A stretch of 12,059 nt of DNA, from assembly GCA_964648415.1 (NCBI GenBank), contig CAZYOC010000133.1, positions 1-12,059 of the forward strand, written 5' to 3'. Under the pieces are notes generated by a model. The model saw only the letters and a program-made list of their open reading frames with translations, searched no databases and was not told the origin of the DNA. Below, piece after piece: positions 1 to 7,200 of this stretch. Both the position numbers and the translations under genes were made by a program. Positions within the stretch are counted from its first letter, which is position 1. Each line of letters opens with the position of its first letter. This DNA is from G963669175 sp964648415 (GTDB taxonomy: Bacteria; Electryoneota; Electryoneia; Electryoneales; Electryoneaceae).

Positions 1-65
1 CGCAAAAAGTAAAATCCATATGTGCTATGACGACATATTTCCGAGAATGACTATATCGAAAACAT

Positions 66-155
66 TGTCCCATCGTGTCATTCCTGCGAAGGCAGGAACC
101 GGAACGAAGTGAAGCTTGCGGTGTCCCGTAGTTTGGGATAGCCGTGAATCCAGAA
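66..155 (-). repeat. Truncated copy (right half) of the 202-bp interspersed element
   Basis: Read on the minus strand, this is the right half of the element seen in full at 4828-5029 and 9671-9872. It contains the block beginning TCTGGATTCACGGCT, an internal hairpin (arms 122-127 and 135-140), the block CCGCAAGCTTCACTTCGTTCC and a terminal palindrome (arms 81-87 and 92-98, loop GAAG). The left half is missing. The outer flank (TGTCCCAT, then TGTCATTCC) matches the flank of the solitary tip at 5421-5465, so the flank seems to belong to some members of the family. No protein is supported here. Seen directly; the family assignment rests on hand alignment. Confidence 0.8.
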
Positions 156-430
156 CAAACAGCGATTTAGAGAATTTTGTATGTCCGATTCCTTGCAAGA
201 AACCCTTTAAACCGCAGACCCATCCGGCGGCATCCATCGCTGTTTGTGATTTCAGACCGCCTTGAAGCACACAGCAAACCGGGTCATGCCACCAGCCATG
301 GCCGGGCTACATGCCATGTCCTCCCCGACTCGATCGGGGAGCCTCTTTTATCAGATATCCACCTTATTCACTCTACGATTCGCTGTGACCGACGAGGGCG
401 TCGGTCCCATACCTGCTCCGGCAGAGACGA
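156..430. other. Gene-free stretch with two strong hairpins
   Basis: I find no credible coding region here. Two stable inverted repeats stand out. The first has arms CTCCCCGA (321-328) and TCGGGGAG (334-341) with a 5-nt loop, followed by CCTCTTTTA; it could act as a weak rightward terminator for a gene lying left of the window. The second has arms GACCGACG (387-394) and CGTCGGTC (399-406) with loop AGGG and no T-tract. With the terminator at 431-466 this makes three hairpins in 150 bases. An unrecognised small RNA is possible but not demonstrated. Confidence 0.4.
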
Positions 431-466
431 ATAAAACCGGGGAACACCTTGCGGCGCGCCCCGGTT
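431..466 (-). terminator. Rho-independent terminator of the T9SS-sorted protein gene
   Basis: On the minus strand, AACCGGGG (459-466) pairs perfectly with CCCCGGTT (435-442) across a 16-nt loop. The arm is followed directly by TTATT, giving a short U-tract at the 3' end. It begins 25 bases after the stop codon of the leftward gene ending at 491, as expected for an intrinsic terminator. The loop is longer than usual and the U-tract is short, so efficiency may be moderate. Confidence 0.75.
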
Positions 467-490
467 GGAAAAGCGTATATCGTGTTGAGG

Positions 491-2782
491 TTACTTCATC
501 AGAATGACCTTCCGCACACTGTTCAAGCTGCCGGGCACGGAGGCGCGGACGAAGTACACTCCGCTTGCCATCTCGCTGCCGTCAAAGGTCAGCGTGTGCA
601 GCCCGGCTTCCATGCGGCCGTCGGCCAGGGTCGCCACCTGCTGCCCCATCACGTTGAACACACCCACACGCAGGTTCGCCGCCTGCGGCAACGCCACCTG
701 CACGTTCAGCGTCGGGTTGAACGGGTTCGGATAGATATTCGCCAGCGCGAACTCGTCCGGCAGGTCCGCTTCCTGCGATTCCAGGTCCATGTCGCCGCTG
801 ACATCCCAGATATTCACCTGGATGAGGTCGGCGCTGATCAGCTCGTCCCAACCGTGAAACGCGGCGTCCTGGGCCAGCAGATCGGGGTCGTGACCGACCT
901 GAACCGGGTTGGTGGGATCGGAGACATCGACGATGGTGATGCCGGATTGCGAATAGTCATCCCGCGAGCCGCCCATGGCGATCAAGTTGGACCACTGGAC
1001 CATGTACTTGCCCACATGGTTCTCGATCTCGACGCTCCCAATCTCAGTCGGGTCCTCAAAGTCGCTGATGTCGTACACCACGACTTCACTGGTCGGCTGA
1101 TAATAGGAGGACTGCTGAGCGGAGATCATGGTGTCACCATGAATGATCGTGCGAACAGAACTCACCCGAAATTCACCATCGGGAGTCGTGACATCAAACT
1201 GCCCCAGCAGTGTGGCTTCCGTTGTTCCCGACACATCGTACTTGTAGTAGCTGTAGGTATCCTCTTGCGAAAAGCTTTCACCGGTGTAAAGCAGCGTACC
1301 GTCGAGGGTCGGCAGTGCAAACCAGTTCATGCTGCCCGTCGGGGTTTCCATGTCGTACAGGAACGTCGGGTTGTCCGGGTCCGCCATGTCGTAGACATGC
1401 ATGCGGGAACCGTTATTGGAGATCATGCGGTCCTCATTCATCACGATCTGGGGACCTGTGTAGAACATGTTGACTTCCATCGCCGTGATCTGCTCCGGTG
1501 CGGTCAGATCGGTCAGGTCGTAGATGAACATCGAATCGTTGGTAAACGCATACAGCCTGTCGTTGAACAGCTCGACCTGCCTCGCATCACGGATATCGAG
1601 ATGAGACAGCACTTCAGGATTCTCGGTGTCGCTGATGTTGGTCAGGAGTACGCCGTCCCAATCATGCGCAGTCGCCATGAGGTCGCCGGCGATATCCATG
1701 GACACGGTACCGCCAATAGGATCAAACAGGTTGGTGATCACAGGCGCTTCCGGATCCCCGGAGCCGTCCAGCTCACACACGCCCGCCGGGCTGAGAGACA
1801 GAACCAGGTTGGGATCCTGCGGATAATTGAGGACACTGAACTGGCTCGTGTACGCCAGCTCCTCAATCATGCCGATGTAGGAGGGATCGCTGTTGTATTC
1901 GCGGTACATGATGTGGAGGCCGTCCTCGGCGGAAACGTACTTGTAATCCACATCCTGACCGCGCACGACGGCAAAGGATTCCTCGGTCCCCAGGTCAACA
2001 TGTCCATCACCGTAGATCTCGCCGTTATCCGGGATGACATGCATGAAAAACACTCGCCCGTCCTGGGAGTAGTACGTGTTGTATGTGGACATGGTCGAAT
2101 AACCATCGTACCCCTGGCCGTAGGTCTCTTCCATGAAAGGATCGTCGGGGTTGGTCACGTTGTAGGCAGCAATCGTGTACTCACTGGCCTGCACCCATGC
2201 ATAGTCGAACGCGCTGAAGACATTATAGACATCACCCGCCCCCATGTTGGTCGACTCCAGGCTCAATTCCATGGAATACTCAGACCAGGTGAGCACGAGG
2301 AAACCACCTTCTCCGTCCGCGACATAGAGCAGACGATCCGGACGAAGCGGCACATGGCCGTCAATCGCCTCGCCTGCCGTATCAAAATTGAATACGACCG
2401 AGGGCGAGGTGGGCGTAGCGGCGTCAATGACATAAACGCCATCCTCACCGGAGAAGGCGAAAATAATCAGATCCTCGGTATTGAAGCCTTCGTAGGCGTA
2501 GACACCCTGCACATCGCCAATGTCGGGCACGTGAGCCTGGTACTCCAAGCGGGTGGAATAGTGGCGATAGATGTACATGCCACTCTTGCCTGTGGCGATG
2601 GCGACATAGCGGTGTGAACCATCTTCAGCAACATGGATGTCGTGAATGTCATCCCAGCATTCCCACATGGTCCCGGCGAGAACGACCTCATCCAGACCCG
2701 ATGTCTCGAAAGCATCCTTGCCGGCGGCAAAACCGGACCAGGCCACGAGCATCATTAGCAATACAAGAACAGAAAAACGCAT
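491..2782 (-). CDS. Secreted LVIVD-repeat beta-propeller protein with type IX secretion C-terminal sorting domain
   Basis: A 763-aa exported protein. Residues 1-20 are a Sec signal peptide (MRF start, leucine/valine-rich core, ending near GFAAG). The body carries repeats of the LVIVD kind: VVYDISDFEDPTEIG, ITIVDVSDPTNPVQVG and FIYDLTDLTAPEQI all show the hydrophobic-strand then D-(I/V/L)-(S/T)-D-x-x-x-P pattern of a predicted beta-propeller. The last 82 residues form a type A T9SS sorting domain, opening NIYPNPFNP and with the usual MGQQVATL and SGVYFVR strands. In FCB bacteria such domains direct proteins through the T9SS to the surface or medium. I chose ATG 2782 over the in-frame TTG at 2788 because AGAGG lies 8 nt before the ATG but only 2 nt before the TTG. 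It is monocistronic, with a terminator downstream. Ligand or enzymatic role is unknown; no catalytic motif is visible. Confidence 0.9.
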   Translation of the reverse strand: MRFSVLVLLMMLVAWSGFAAGKDAFETSGLDEVVLAGTMWECWDDIHDIHVAEDGSHRYVAIATGKSGMYIYRHYSTRLEYQAHVPDIGDVQGVYAYEGFNTEDLIIFAFSGEDGVYVIDAATPTSPSVVFNFDTAGEAIDGHVPLRPDRLLYVADGEGGFLVLTWSEYSMELSLESTNMGAGDVYNVFSAFDYAWVQASEYTIAAYNVTNPDDPFMEETYGQGYDGYSTMSTYNTYYSQDGRVFFMHVIPDNGEIYGDGHVDLGTEESFAVVRGQDVDYKYVSAEDGLHIMYREYNSDPSYIGMIEELAYTSQFSVLNYPQDPNLVLSLSPAGVCELDGSGDPEAPVITNLFDPIGGTVSMDIAGDLMATAHDWDGVLLTNISDTENPEVLSHLDIRDARQVELFNDRLYAFTNDSMFIYDLTDLTAPEQITAMEVNMFYTGPQIVMNEDRMISNNGSRMHVYDMADPDNPTFLYDMETPTGSMNWFALPTLDGTLLYTGESFSQEDTYSYYKYDVSGTTEATLLGQFDVTTPDGEFRVSSVRTIIHGDTMISAQQSSYYQPTSEVVVYDISDFEDPTEIGSVEIENHVGKYMVQWSNLIAMGGSRDDYSQSGITIVDVSDPTNPVQVGHDPDLLAQDAAFHGWDELISADLIQVNIWDVSGDMDLESQEADLPDEFALANIYPNPFNPTLNVQVALPQAANLRVGVFNVMGQQVATLADGRMEAGLHTLTFDGSEMASGVYFVRASVPGSLNSVRKVILMK

Positions 2783-2790
2783 GAACAAAA

Positions 2791-2796
2791 CCTCTT
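2791..2796 (-). promoter_or_regulatory. Ribosome binding site deciding the ATG 2782 start
   Basis: The minus strand reads AAGAGG here, 8 nt before ATG 2782. The alternative TTG at 2788 would leave only about 2 nt, so the ATG is preferred. Confidence 0.65.
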
Positions 2797-2819
2797 GCTT
2801 AAGGTGAACCGTATTTTAT

Positions 2820-2840
2820 GACAGTCTCGTAACGACTGTC
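2820..2840. promoter_or_regulatory. Inverted repeat upstream of the T9SS-sorted protein gene (possible operator or leader hairpin)
   Basis: GACAGTC (2820-2826) and GACTGTC (2834-2840) are perfect 7-bp inverted arms around a 7-nt spacer. The centre lies about 48 bp upstream of ATG 2782, so it could be a dimeric repressor site or a 5'-UTR stem. A CATAAAAT stretch on the minus strand directly follows and could be a -10 element, but no well-spaced -35 is visible. The inverted repeat is seen; the regulatory role is inferred. Confidence 0.35.
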
Positions 2841-2905
2841 TAATCCAACACTAACTTCCTGTACACACCCGTAAAACCAGTAAAACGTTAAAAACGCAAA
2901 ATGAA

Positions 2906-2936
2906 TATTCTCAATATCTTAATAAGATGGAGAATA
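2906..2936. other. AT-rich hairpin between scpB and the T9SS-sorted protein gene
   Basis: TATTCTC (2906-2912) pairs with GAGAATA (2930-2936), and the inner arms ATCTT and AAGAT pair across an AAT loop. On the minus strand it is followed by T-rich sequence (TTTTGCGTTTTT), so it may be a weak terminator for scpB. The A/U stem makes this uncertain. The rest of 2841-3048 is AT-rich with no coding potential that I can see. Confidence 0.3.
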
Positions 2937-3048
2937 AAGATAGTGAATCAAATAACAAAAATCTACACCCAAACCCGCGGGTGAGCTCGTTGTCGAGGAG
3001 TTTTCAACTGGCTGGGGATCCTATTGGGTGAATGCTCAAGACGGGCGG

Positions 3049-3639
3049 TTATTCAAACGGTCCCTGCCGTTCGGCGGGCGTCATTTCATCCAGGTCGCCC
3101 AGGATCTCCTCGGGTTTGGGCAATGACCGGATGGAGTCCAGTCCAAAGTAGGCCAGGAATTCGTCGGTAGTGGCGTACAGCAAAGGGCGTCCGGGGGCCT
3201 CTGCGCGGCCGGCCACTTTTATCAGGCGTCTTTCCAGCAGGTTTCTCAGCACCGGGGCTGAGTCTACGCCACGAATCAGCTCGATCTCAGCTCGGCTGAC
3301 CGGTTGACGATAGGCGATGATGGATACGGTTTCCAGCGAAGCTTTGGTCAAACGGCTTTTCAGGCGTCCCCGGAAGTGGGCTTTTACCACATCAGCGTAA
3401 TCGGTGGCCGTCGCCAGACGCCATCCTCCCGCCACACGCTGCACGGTTATCCCGTGCTCATTGGCGCCGTACTTACTTTTCAAGTGTTCGATCAGGCTTT
3501 CGACTTCCACCTCCAGCACTTCGTCGATGGACCGTGCGATCACATCGGCGTTGAGCGGTTCATCGGATGCAAACAGCAGGGCTTCAATTGCTCCCAGCTT
3601 TCGTGTCAGCAGAATGTCGTCCTGATCGGTCATGGTCAT
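3049..3639 (-). CDS. scpB: Segregation and condensation protein B (ScpB)
   Basis: A 196-aa ScpB, within the family's usual 170-220 aa. ScpB dimers bind the kleisin ScpA in the bacterial SMC-ScpAB condensin, which compacts and segregates the chromosome. Both winged-helix domains are recognisable: the N-terminal one opens LGAIEALLFASDEPL (residues 15-29), and the second contains the family hallmark ASLETVSIIAYRQPVSRAEI followed by IRGVDSAPVLRNLLERRLI and GRPLLYATTDEFLAYFGL. The start could be ATG 3639 or ATG 3633; GGAA lies 2 nt before the first and 8 nt before the second, which mildly favours 3633. The lipoprotein gene upstream ends 14 nt before this start, suggesting one transcript. The usual partner scpA is not adjacent and is absent from the window. 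The identification is secure. Confidence 0.96.
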   Translation of the reverse strand: MTMTDQDDILLTRKLGAIEALLFASDEPLNADVIARSIDEVLEVEVESLIEHLKSKYGANEHGITVQRVAGGWRLATATDYADVVKAHFRGRLKSRLTKASLETVSIIAYRQPVSRAEIELIRGVDSAPVLRNLLERRLIKVAGRAEAPGRPLLYATTDEFLAYFGLDSIRSLPKPEEILGDLDEMTPAERQGPFE

Positions 3640-3653
3640 GGTTCCATGTTGGT

Positions 3654-4748
3654 CTACCGTGAATCAGTCACGATAATGGGCGCGGGGCGCAGCACTGCGG
3701 AGGAGCCATCCCCGTAATCCACGACCGCCTCCACCCAGAATTCCCATGCACCCTGCTGGGGATAAACCGCCTGGAAGCTCTCCCAGACCTCGTCATCACG
3801 TTTGTACACGTGTGTATGGTTGTACAAGGGAACGAGGTAGGGCGGGCTGTTGTGCGCCGGCTTCGGTTCCGCTCGCAGGGCGACAAAGGACATGGAGTCG
3901 GGCCCCTCGACCGCAAACACCAGGTGGAAGGTTGTCAAGGAGTCAAAAGCAGGCTCCGAGGGCGGGAGGTTCACCTCACGCCACCCGTATGGACTCAAGG
4001 TATCCGCGGGCTGAATCAACCGCACTGCACCGGAATCCACGAGCTGTTCCGCCAGTGCGCCATTGGATTCGGCTACCAGAATCGTGATCCCGGCGCCCCA
4101 GTTTTCCGACCCGGTGTAATTGGAGTCGCCCGGGATGGAATCGATAAAAGCGCGCACACGCAGCAGTTGGCAGGCAGATGCGGCGTCAAAACGCACTGCG
4201 AACGAGTCGGGTGTGATGACCAGTGAATCTTCCCCCGAAGTGTCCTGGAGTACAGTGTGCTGAACCAGCTGCCACTGAGTGAAGTCCGGATCGCGCAGGT
4301 TGAAGCTGCGGAGAAATGCTGTGCCTGTATCGGGCACATCGTAGTGGAACAACAGCGTGGGGGTTGTCTGAGAATTGCCGGAGAGATCATAGGCCCTTGC
4401 CGCAATCGTATGCGGCCCGTCAACAAGCCCCAGGTCGCTCAGATCAAAGTTGTACGCATACGGCGGCTGGCGGACCCAGGCTTTGGTACTGTCTTTAATG
4501 ATATCGCTGCCATCCAGGTAAAACGCCACGCGATCGACACCCACATTGTCGATCGCGTCCGCCCAGGCTTTCAGGGTGTCCGATCGAATGGTGTCACCGG
4601 GGACGGGCCGGGTCATCAAGATGTCGGGAGGTTGAGTGTCCACACCCACTGCATCGCGTCCCGCCGGCCCCTCCGGCCCTGTGCAGCCCAGCACCATCAC
4701 CGCCAGCATCAAGACAGCCGTCGCTGCCTGTATCCGTATCGCTTTCAA
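3654..4748 (-). CDS. Lipoprotein with collagen-like tip and bacterial Ig-like domain
   Basis: A 364-aa predicted lipoprotein. Residues 1-21 form a signal peptide (MKAIRIQ then an alanine/valine/leucine core) ending in the lipobox VLGC, so Cys22 would be lipidated. Directly after it lies a short Gly-X-Y stretch, GPEGPAGRD, a common feature of surface lipoproteins in this part of the tree. Residues about 36-140 look like a bacterial Ig-like domain: PPDILMTRPVPGDTI, DNVGVDRVAFYLDG, and GPHTIAARAYDLSGN, the typical 'change in a moving body' strand pattern. The remaining 220 residues are beta-rich and unrecognised, possibly a jelly roll. The start is TTG, with AGAGG at 4754-4758 five nt upstream; no other start codon would preserve the signal peptide. 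It precedes scpB by 14 nt, an unusual pairing. A structural or binding role in the envelope is inferred. Confidence 0.85.
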   Translation of the reverse strand: MKAIRIQAATAVLMLAVMVLGCTGPEGPAGRDAVGVDTQPPDILMTRPVPGDTIRSDTLKAWADAIDNVGVDRVAFYLDGSDIIKDSTKAWVRQPPYAYNFDLSDLGLVDGPHTIAARAYDLSGNSQTTPTLLFHYDVPDTGTAFLRSFNLRDPDFTQWQLVQHTVLQDTSGEDSLVITPDSFAVRFDAASACQLLRVRAFIDSIPGDSNYTGSENWGAGITILVAESNGALAEQLVDSGAVRLIQPADTLSPYGWREVNLPPSEPAFDSLTTFHLVFAVEGPDSMSFVALRAEPKPAHNSPPYLVPLYNHTHVYKRDDEVWESFQAVYPQQGAWEFWVEAVVDYGDGSSAVLRPAPIIVTDSR

Positions 4749-4753
4749 AGCAA

Positions 4754-4758
4754 CCTCT
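4754..4758 (-). promoter_or_regulatory. Ribosome binding site supporting the TTG start of the lipoprotein
   Basis: AGAGG on the minus strand, 5 nt before TTG 4748. Its spacing supports a non-ATG start; the encoded signal peptide begins immediately after. Confidence 0.65.
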
Positions 4759-4802
4759 GGACAAGAGATGTGAAAAAGTCAAGCAAGAAAAAAGTCACTG
4801 AA

Positions 4803-5054
4803 GGCCTGTTGCACGAATTCTGATGTCTCTCATTCCAGCGAAGGCTGGGATCCAGTCATGTTTATATACTACAATATGTTAACTATGAAAGCCAACTATT
4901 AAACACGATTTCGGTTCAGAATTGCTAACATTTTGTATTCTTGCACCTTGTCTGGATTCACGGCTGTCCTAAACTACAGGACACCGCAAGCTTCACTTCG
5001 TTCCGGTTCCAGCCTTCGCTGGAATGAGAGACATCAGAATTCGTGCAACAGGCC
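4803..5054. mobile_element. Non-coding MITE-like element with perfect 46-bp terminal inverted repeats (full copy of the interspersed family)
   Basis: Bases 4803-4848 are the exact reverse complement of 5009-5054, a perfect 46-bp terminal inverted repeat around a 160-bp interior. The inner 202 bp (4828-5029) align without gaps to 9671-9872 at about 84% identity by hand count. The outer part (starting GGCCTGTTGCACGAATTC) is present only in this copy. Each end holds a palindrome (arms 4833-4839/4844-4850 and 5007-5013/5018-5024), and there is an internal hairpin (arms 4965-4970/4978-4983). No open reading frame of significance lies inside. A clear target duplication is not seen. The structure suggests a non-autonomous mobile element; the mobilising enzyme is unknown. 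Confidence 0.85.
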
Positions 5055-5100
5055 CTATAGTGGTTCTTGTAAAGAATCGAACATACTAAAATTCTTAAGT

Positions 5101-5408
5101 AGGGTCTCCTGAAAAAGTCTGTTTGTGAGCCCACGAGAGGGTTTCAGCACTCTTTGGGATACTAAAAGTGCAAGGTTTTTCAATGCCTACATACCGAGCC
5201 ATCAAGCGCAAGTAAATGGATGCGGTAGCAATGGCAACTGCTAAAACTCATATTTGAAACGGAACATGAGACAGAAAGCATATAGGCAAGTAATTTTCTG
5301 CCTCACGAAGCGCTCAAATCGTGCTGCCGATAACCTTGCACTTTTTATATTCCAAGCGCACCTAAAACCGAGACGCACGTTGAAATATCGACTTTTTCAG
5401 TAAACCCT
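5101..5408. mobile_element. 308-bp MITE with 19-bp inverted termini and 4-bp target duplication
   Basis: The left end AGGGTCTCCTGAAAAAGTC (5101-5119) and the reverse complement of the right end, AGGGTTTACTGAAAAAGTC (5390-5408), match at 17 of 19 positions. The element is flanked on both sides by AAGT (5097-5100 and 5409-5412), consistent with a 4-bp target duplication. A second inverted pair lies inside: AAAAGTGCAAGGTT (5164-5177) and its exact reverse complement at 5332-5345, with similarity continuing outward. It holds no transposase gene. The ends look like those of an insertion sequence, so this is probably an internally deleted derivative mobilised in trans. I do not assign an IS family. 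It is unrelated to the element at 4803-5054. Confidence 0.8.
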
Positions 5409-5420
5409 AAGTACTTGTTT

Positions 5421-5465
5421 ATTCTGGATTCCTGCTTTCGCAGGAATGACATCATGGGACATTTC
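5421..5465. repeat. Solitary terminal palindrome of the interspersed family
   Basis: ATTCCTGC (5428-5435) and GCAGGAAT (5440-5447) form an 8-bp stem with loop TTTC. The flanks CTGGATT on one side and ATGAC-ATC-ATGGGACAT on the other match, in reverse complement, the outer end of the copy at 66-98. Only one end of the family is present. The rest of 5466-5523 has no recognisable feature. Confidence 0.7.
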
Positions 5466-5523
5466 ATTCGAGAATTACTCTATGCAAAGCGTGCCCTCGC
5501 CAGACCCACCCGCATGATCTGTG

Positions 5524-6363
5524 TCAAGGCTTCAGTTCCTCAATGGTTATCGTAGTGCTGTTGGAGATTGCATCACATGTTGCCAGGATCTCAAATTCCC
5601 CGAACGCGCCCAGGGACTCGAAGCTGAAACGCAAAACACCTCGGCTATCGGTCGGCGCGACGCCGCTCAACCGTGGCTTGGTCCCATAACTGCCCGGTTT
5701 AGCCACAATCTCCACATCCGGGATGAGACCGTTGACACCTATATCCATGACGTTCTTGCTCCAGAATAAGATCGGCACAACCAGATGTGAATCAGCAGGG
5801 ACAGTATTGTGCCAATACCGGTACTCGATACCAACATAGATTCGCTCTGCTCGCGCCCGAAATACAGGGCAGTGGACAAACTCTTTCCGCAGGGCGGGAA
5901 CCTGTGTAACATCCGCCTGTTCCGAGGTGCAGCGCAAACGGATCTCATAGGGTAGCGCCACGGTATCTTTCAGGCCTACGTATTGAAAACTCCCGACGTT
6001 ATGTCGTTGCCATGGCATGTAGACGAATCCCTCTTCTATATGACTCGGCGGGATGACTTCGAACCATTTTGATCCCACGTATCGTTTGCCATAATTGTCG
6101 ATCGCTGAAGCATATAACGTATTGTTTTGAAGATTATACGGAATGTGTGAGTACATGTAGAGCGTATCGTGCGTCTCGCTGTAGAACTCAAACCCGATCT
6201 TTCGACTGTTCAGTATAAACTGAAACGTCGTGTCCTGCCAGGAGTTGGTTTCGTAGATGCGAGCGTTGACAAGTGTCGCTTCCTGTGGAGTTATAAAGCA
6301 GTACCTGAAGCGCGCGATTCCGGTGCTGTCAACGCTGGTTTCGGGAGGAAGCGGGGCCGGGAT
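5524..6363 (-). pseudogene. 5'-truncated remnant of an extracellular beta-sandwich (Ig-like) protein
   Basis: The open frame runs from just after an in-frame TAA (6364-6366) to TGA at 5524, about 279 codons. It reads as coherent extracellular protein from its first codons: PPETSVDSTGIARFRY, then LVNARIYETNSWQDTTFQF, then the segment that includes the only ATG (6156). No ATG, GTG or TTG lies in frame between 6363 and 6156, and the ATG falls inside a predicted beta-sandwich, so starting there (210 aa) would cut a domain. There is no signal peptide. The C-terminal third (about 60 residues, with PTDSRGVLRFSFESLG and GEFEILATCDA) resembles an invasin/Big-1 type Ig-like domain. Upstream, only 30 nt separate the frame from the rnhB stop. 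I read it as the 3' part of a longer secreted-protein gene whose 5' end has been lost. A rare non-canonical start is a less likely alternative. Confidence 0.65.
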
Positions 6364-6393
6364 TTATGGAAAGCGGAGGCGAGCCGGAGCTGG

Positions 6394-7053
6394 CTATTTC
6401 TCGTCGAGCTCGCGCAGGCGGAAGGATCTGCGGTGGATCTCGCAGCGGCCCAGTTTCCTGATGGCGTCGATGTGCCGCCGGGTGGCGTAGCCCTTGTGCT
6501 GCGCGAAGCCGTAGCCCGGGTATTTCGTGGCCATCTCGACCATGATGCGGTCGCGGTGGACTTTGGCGAGGATGGAAGCGGCGCCGATGGTGAACGAGCG
6601 GCCGTCGCCCTTGATCAGATTCACCTGCCGTCCGATGCCCAGCGGCGGGATACGGCCATCGCAGAAGATGCCCAACGAGGGTTTGTTGACCGCCTTCGCC
6701 ACCTTTGCAGTTGCTTCGGCCATGGCTTCCCGTGTGGCCTGCAGGATGTTGATCTCGTCGATGCGCGTGTGGCTGGCCTCCGCGACAGCAAACGCCAGGG
6801 CCGATTCACGGATGACCAGGTCGAGCCGCGTACGGTCCTCCGGCGTCACCAGCTTGGAATCGCCGATGCCCTCGATGAGGATGTCCTCACGAAAGGCCAC
6901 CGCCGCGGCGACCACCGGCCCCGCCAGCGGACCGCGTCCCGCCTCATCCACGCCGATCACAGTCCAGCCGTCACGGATCCAGCCGACCTCCGGGCCGAAC
7001 AGCCCGCCGGGGATCACCGCCTTCTCGTCATGAATCTCGAACAGCTCGCTCAT
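6394..7053 (-). CDS. rnhB: Ribonuclease HII
   Basis: A 219-aa RNase HII from ATG 7053. The enzyme cuts the RNA strand of RNA-DNA hybrids and single ribonucleotides embedded in DNA (ribonucleotide excision repair). The catalytic carboxylates are in place: Asp36 and Glu37 in GVDEAGRGPLAGPV, Asp132 in FCDGRIP, and Asp168 in ASILAKVHRDRIM. The family's C-terminal GYGFAQHKGYATRRH and HRRSF stretches are also present. The frame stays open upstream to an ATG at 7095 and a GTG at 7125 (243 aa), but none of the three starts has a clear Shine-Dalgarno. I chose 7053 because MSELFEIHDEK gives a family-like N-terminus of 35 residues before the first motif. It is divergent from the purine phosphorylase gene at 7201. 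Downstream lies a gene remnant in the same frame, separated by TAG, nine codons and TAA. Confidence 0.95.
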   Translation of the reverse strand: MSELFEIHDEKAVIPGGLFGPEVGWIRDGWTVIGVDEAGRGPLAGPVVAAAVAFREDILIEGIGDSKLVTPEDRTRLDLVIRESALAFAVAEASHTRIDEINILQATREAMAEATAKVAKAVNKPSLGIFCDGRIPPLGIGRQVNLIKGDGRSFTIGAASILAKVHRDRIMVEMATKYPGYGFAQHKGYATRRHIDAIRKLGRCEIHRRSFRLRELDEK

Positions 7054-7200
7054 GAGGGTCTGCGCCGTTGGTGAATGTTGCAGGGAAGGTATCATGCCGG
7101 CGGGGGCGACGCCACCCGTCAGCACGAAGCGAGATCCCGTGAGTTGCGCGGCGCGCCTCTTCCTTAGTACCTATCTGTTTCAGATACACCGAGGTGATAC

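Noticed and set aside
449..2617. A 722-codon open frame on the plus strand opposite the LVIVD protein
   Set aside because: It is the antisense shadow of the GC-rich gene at 491-2782. Its composition is His/Arg/Val-rich and has no domain pattern, whereas the minus strand has a signal peptide, repeats and a sorting domain.
6169..7074. A 301-codon plus-strand frame opposite rnhB
   Set aside because: Antisense shadow; the minus strand encodes RNase HII with all catalytic motifs.
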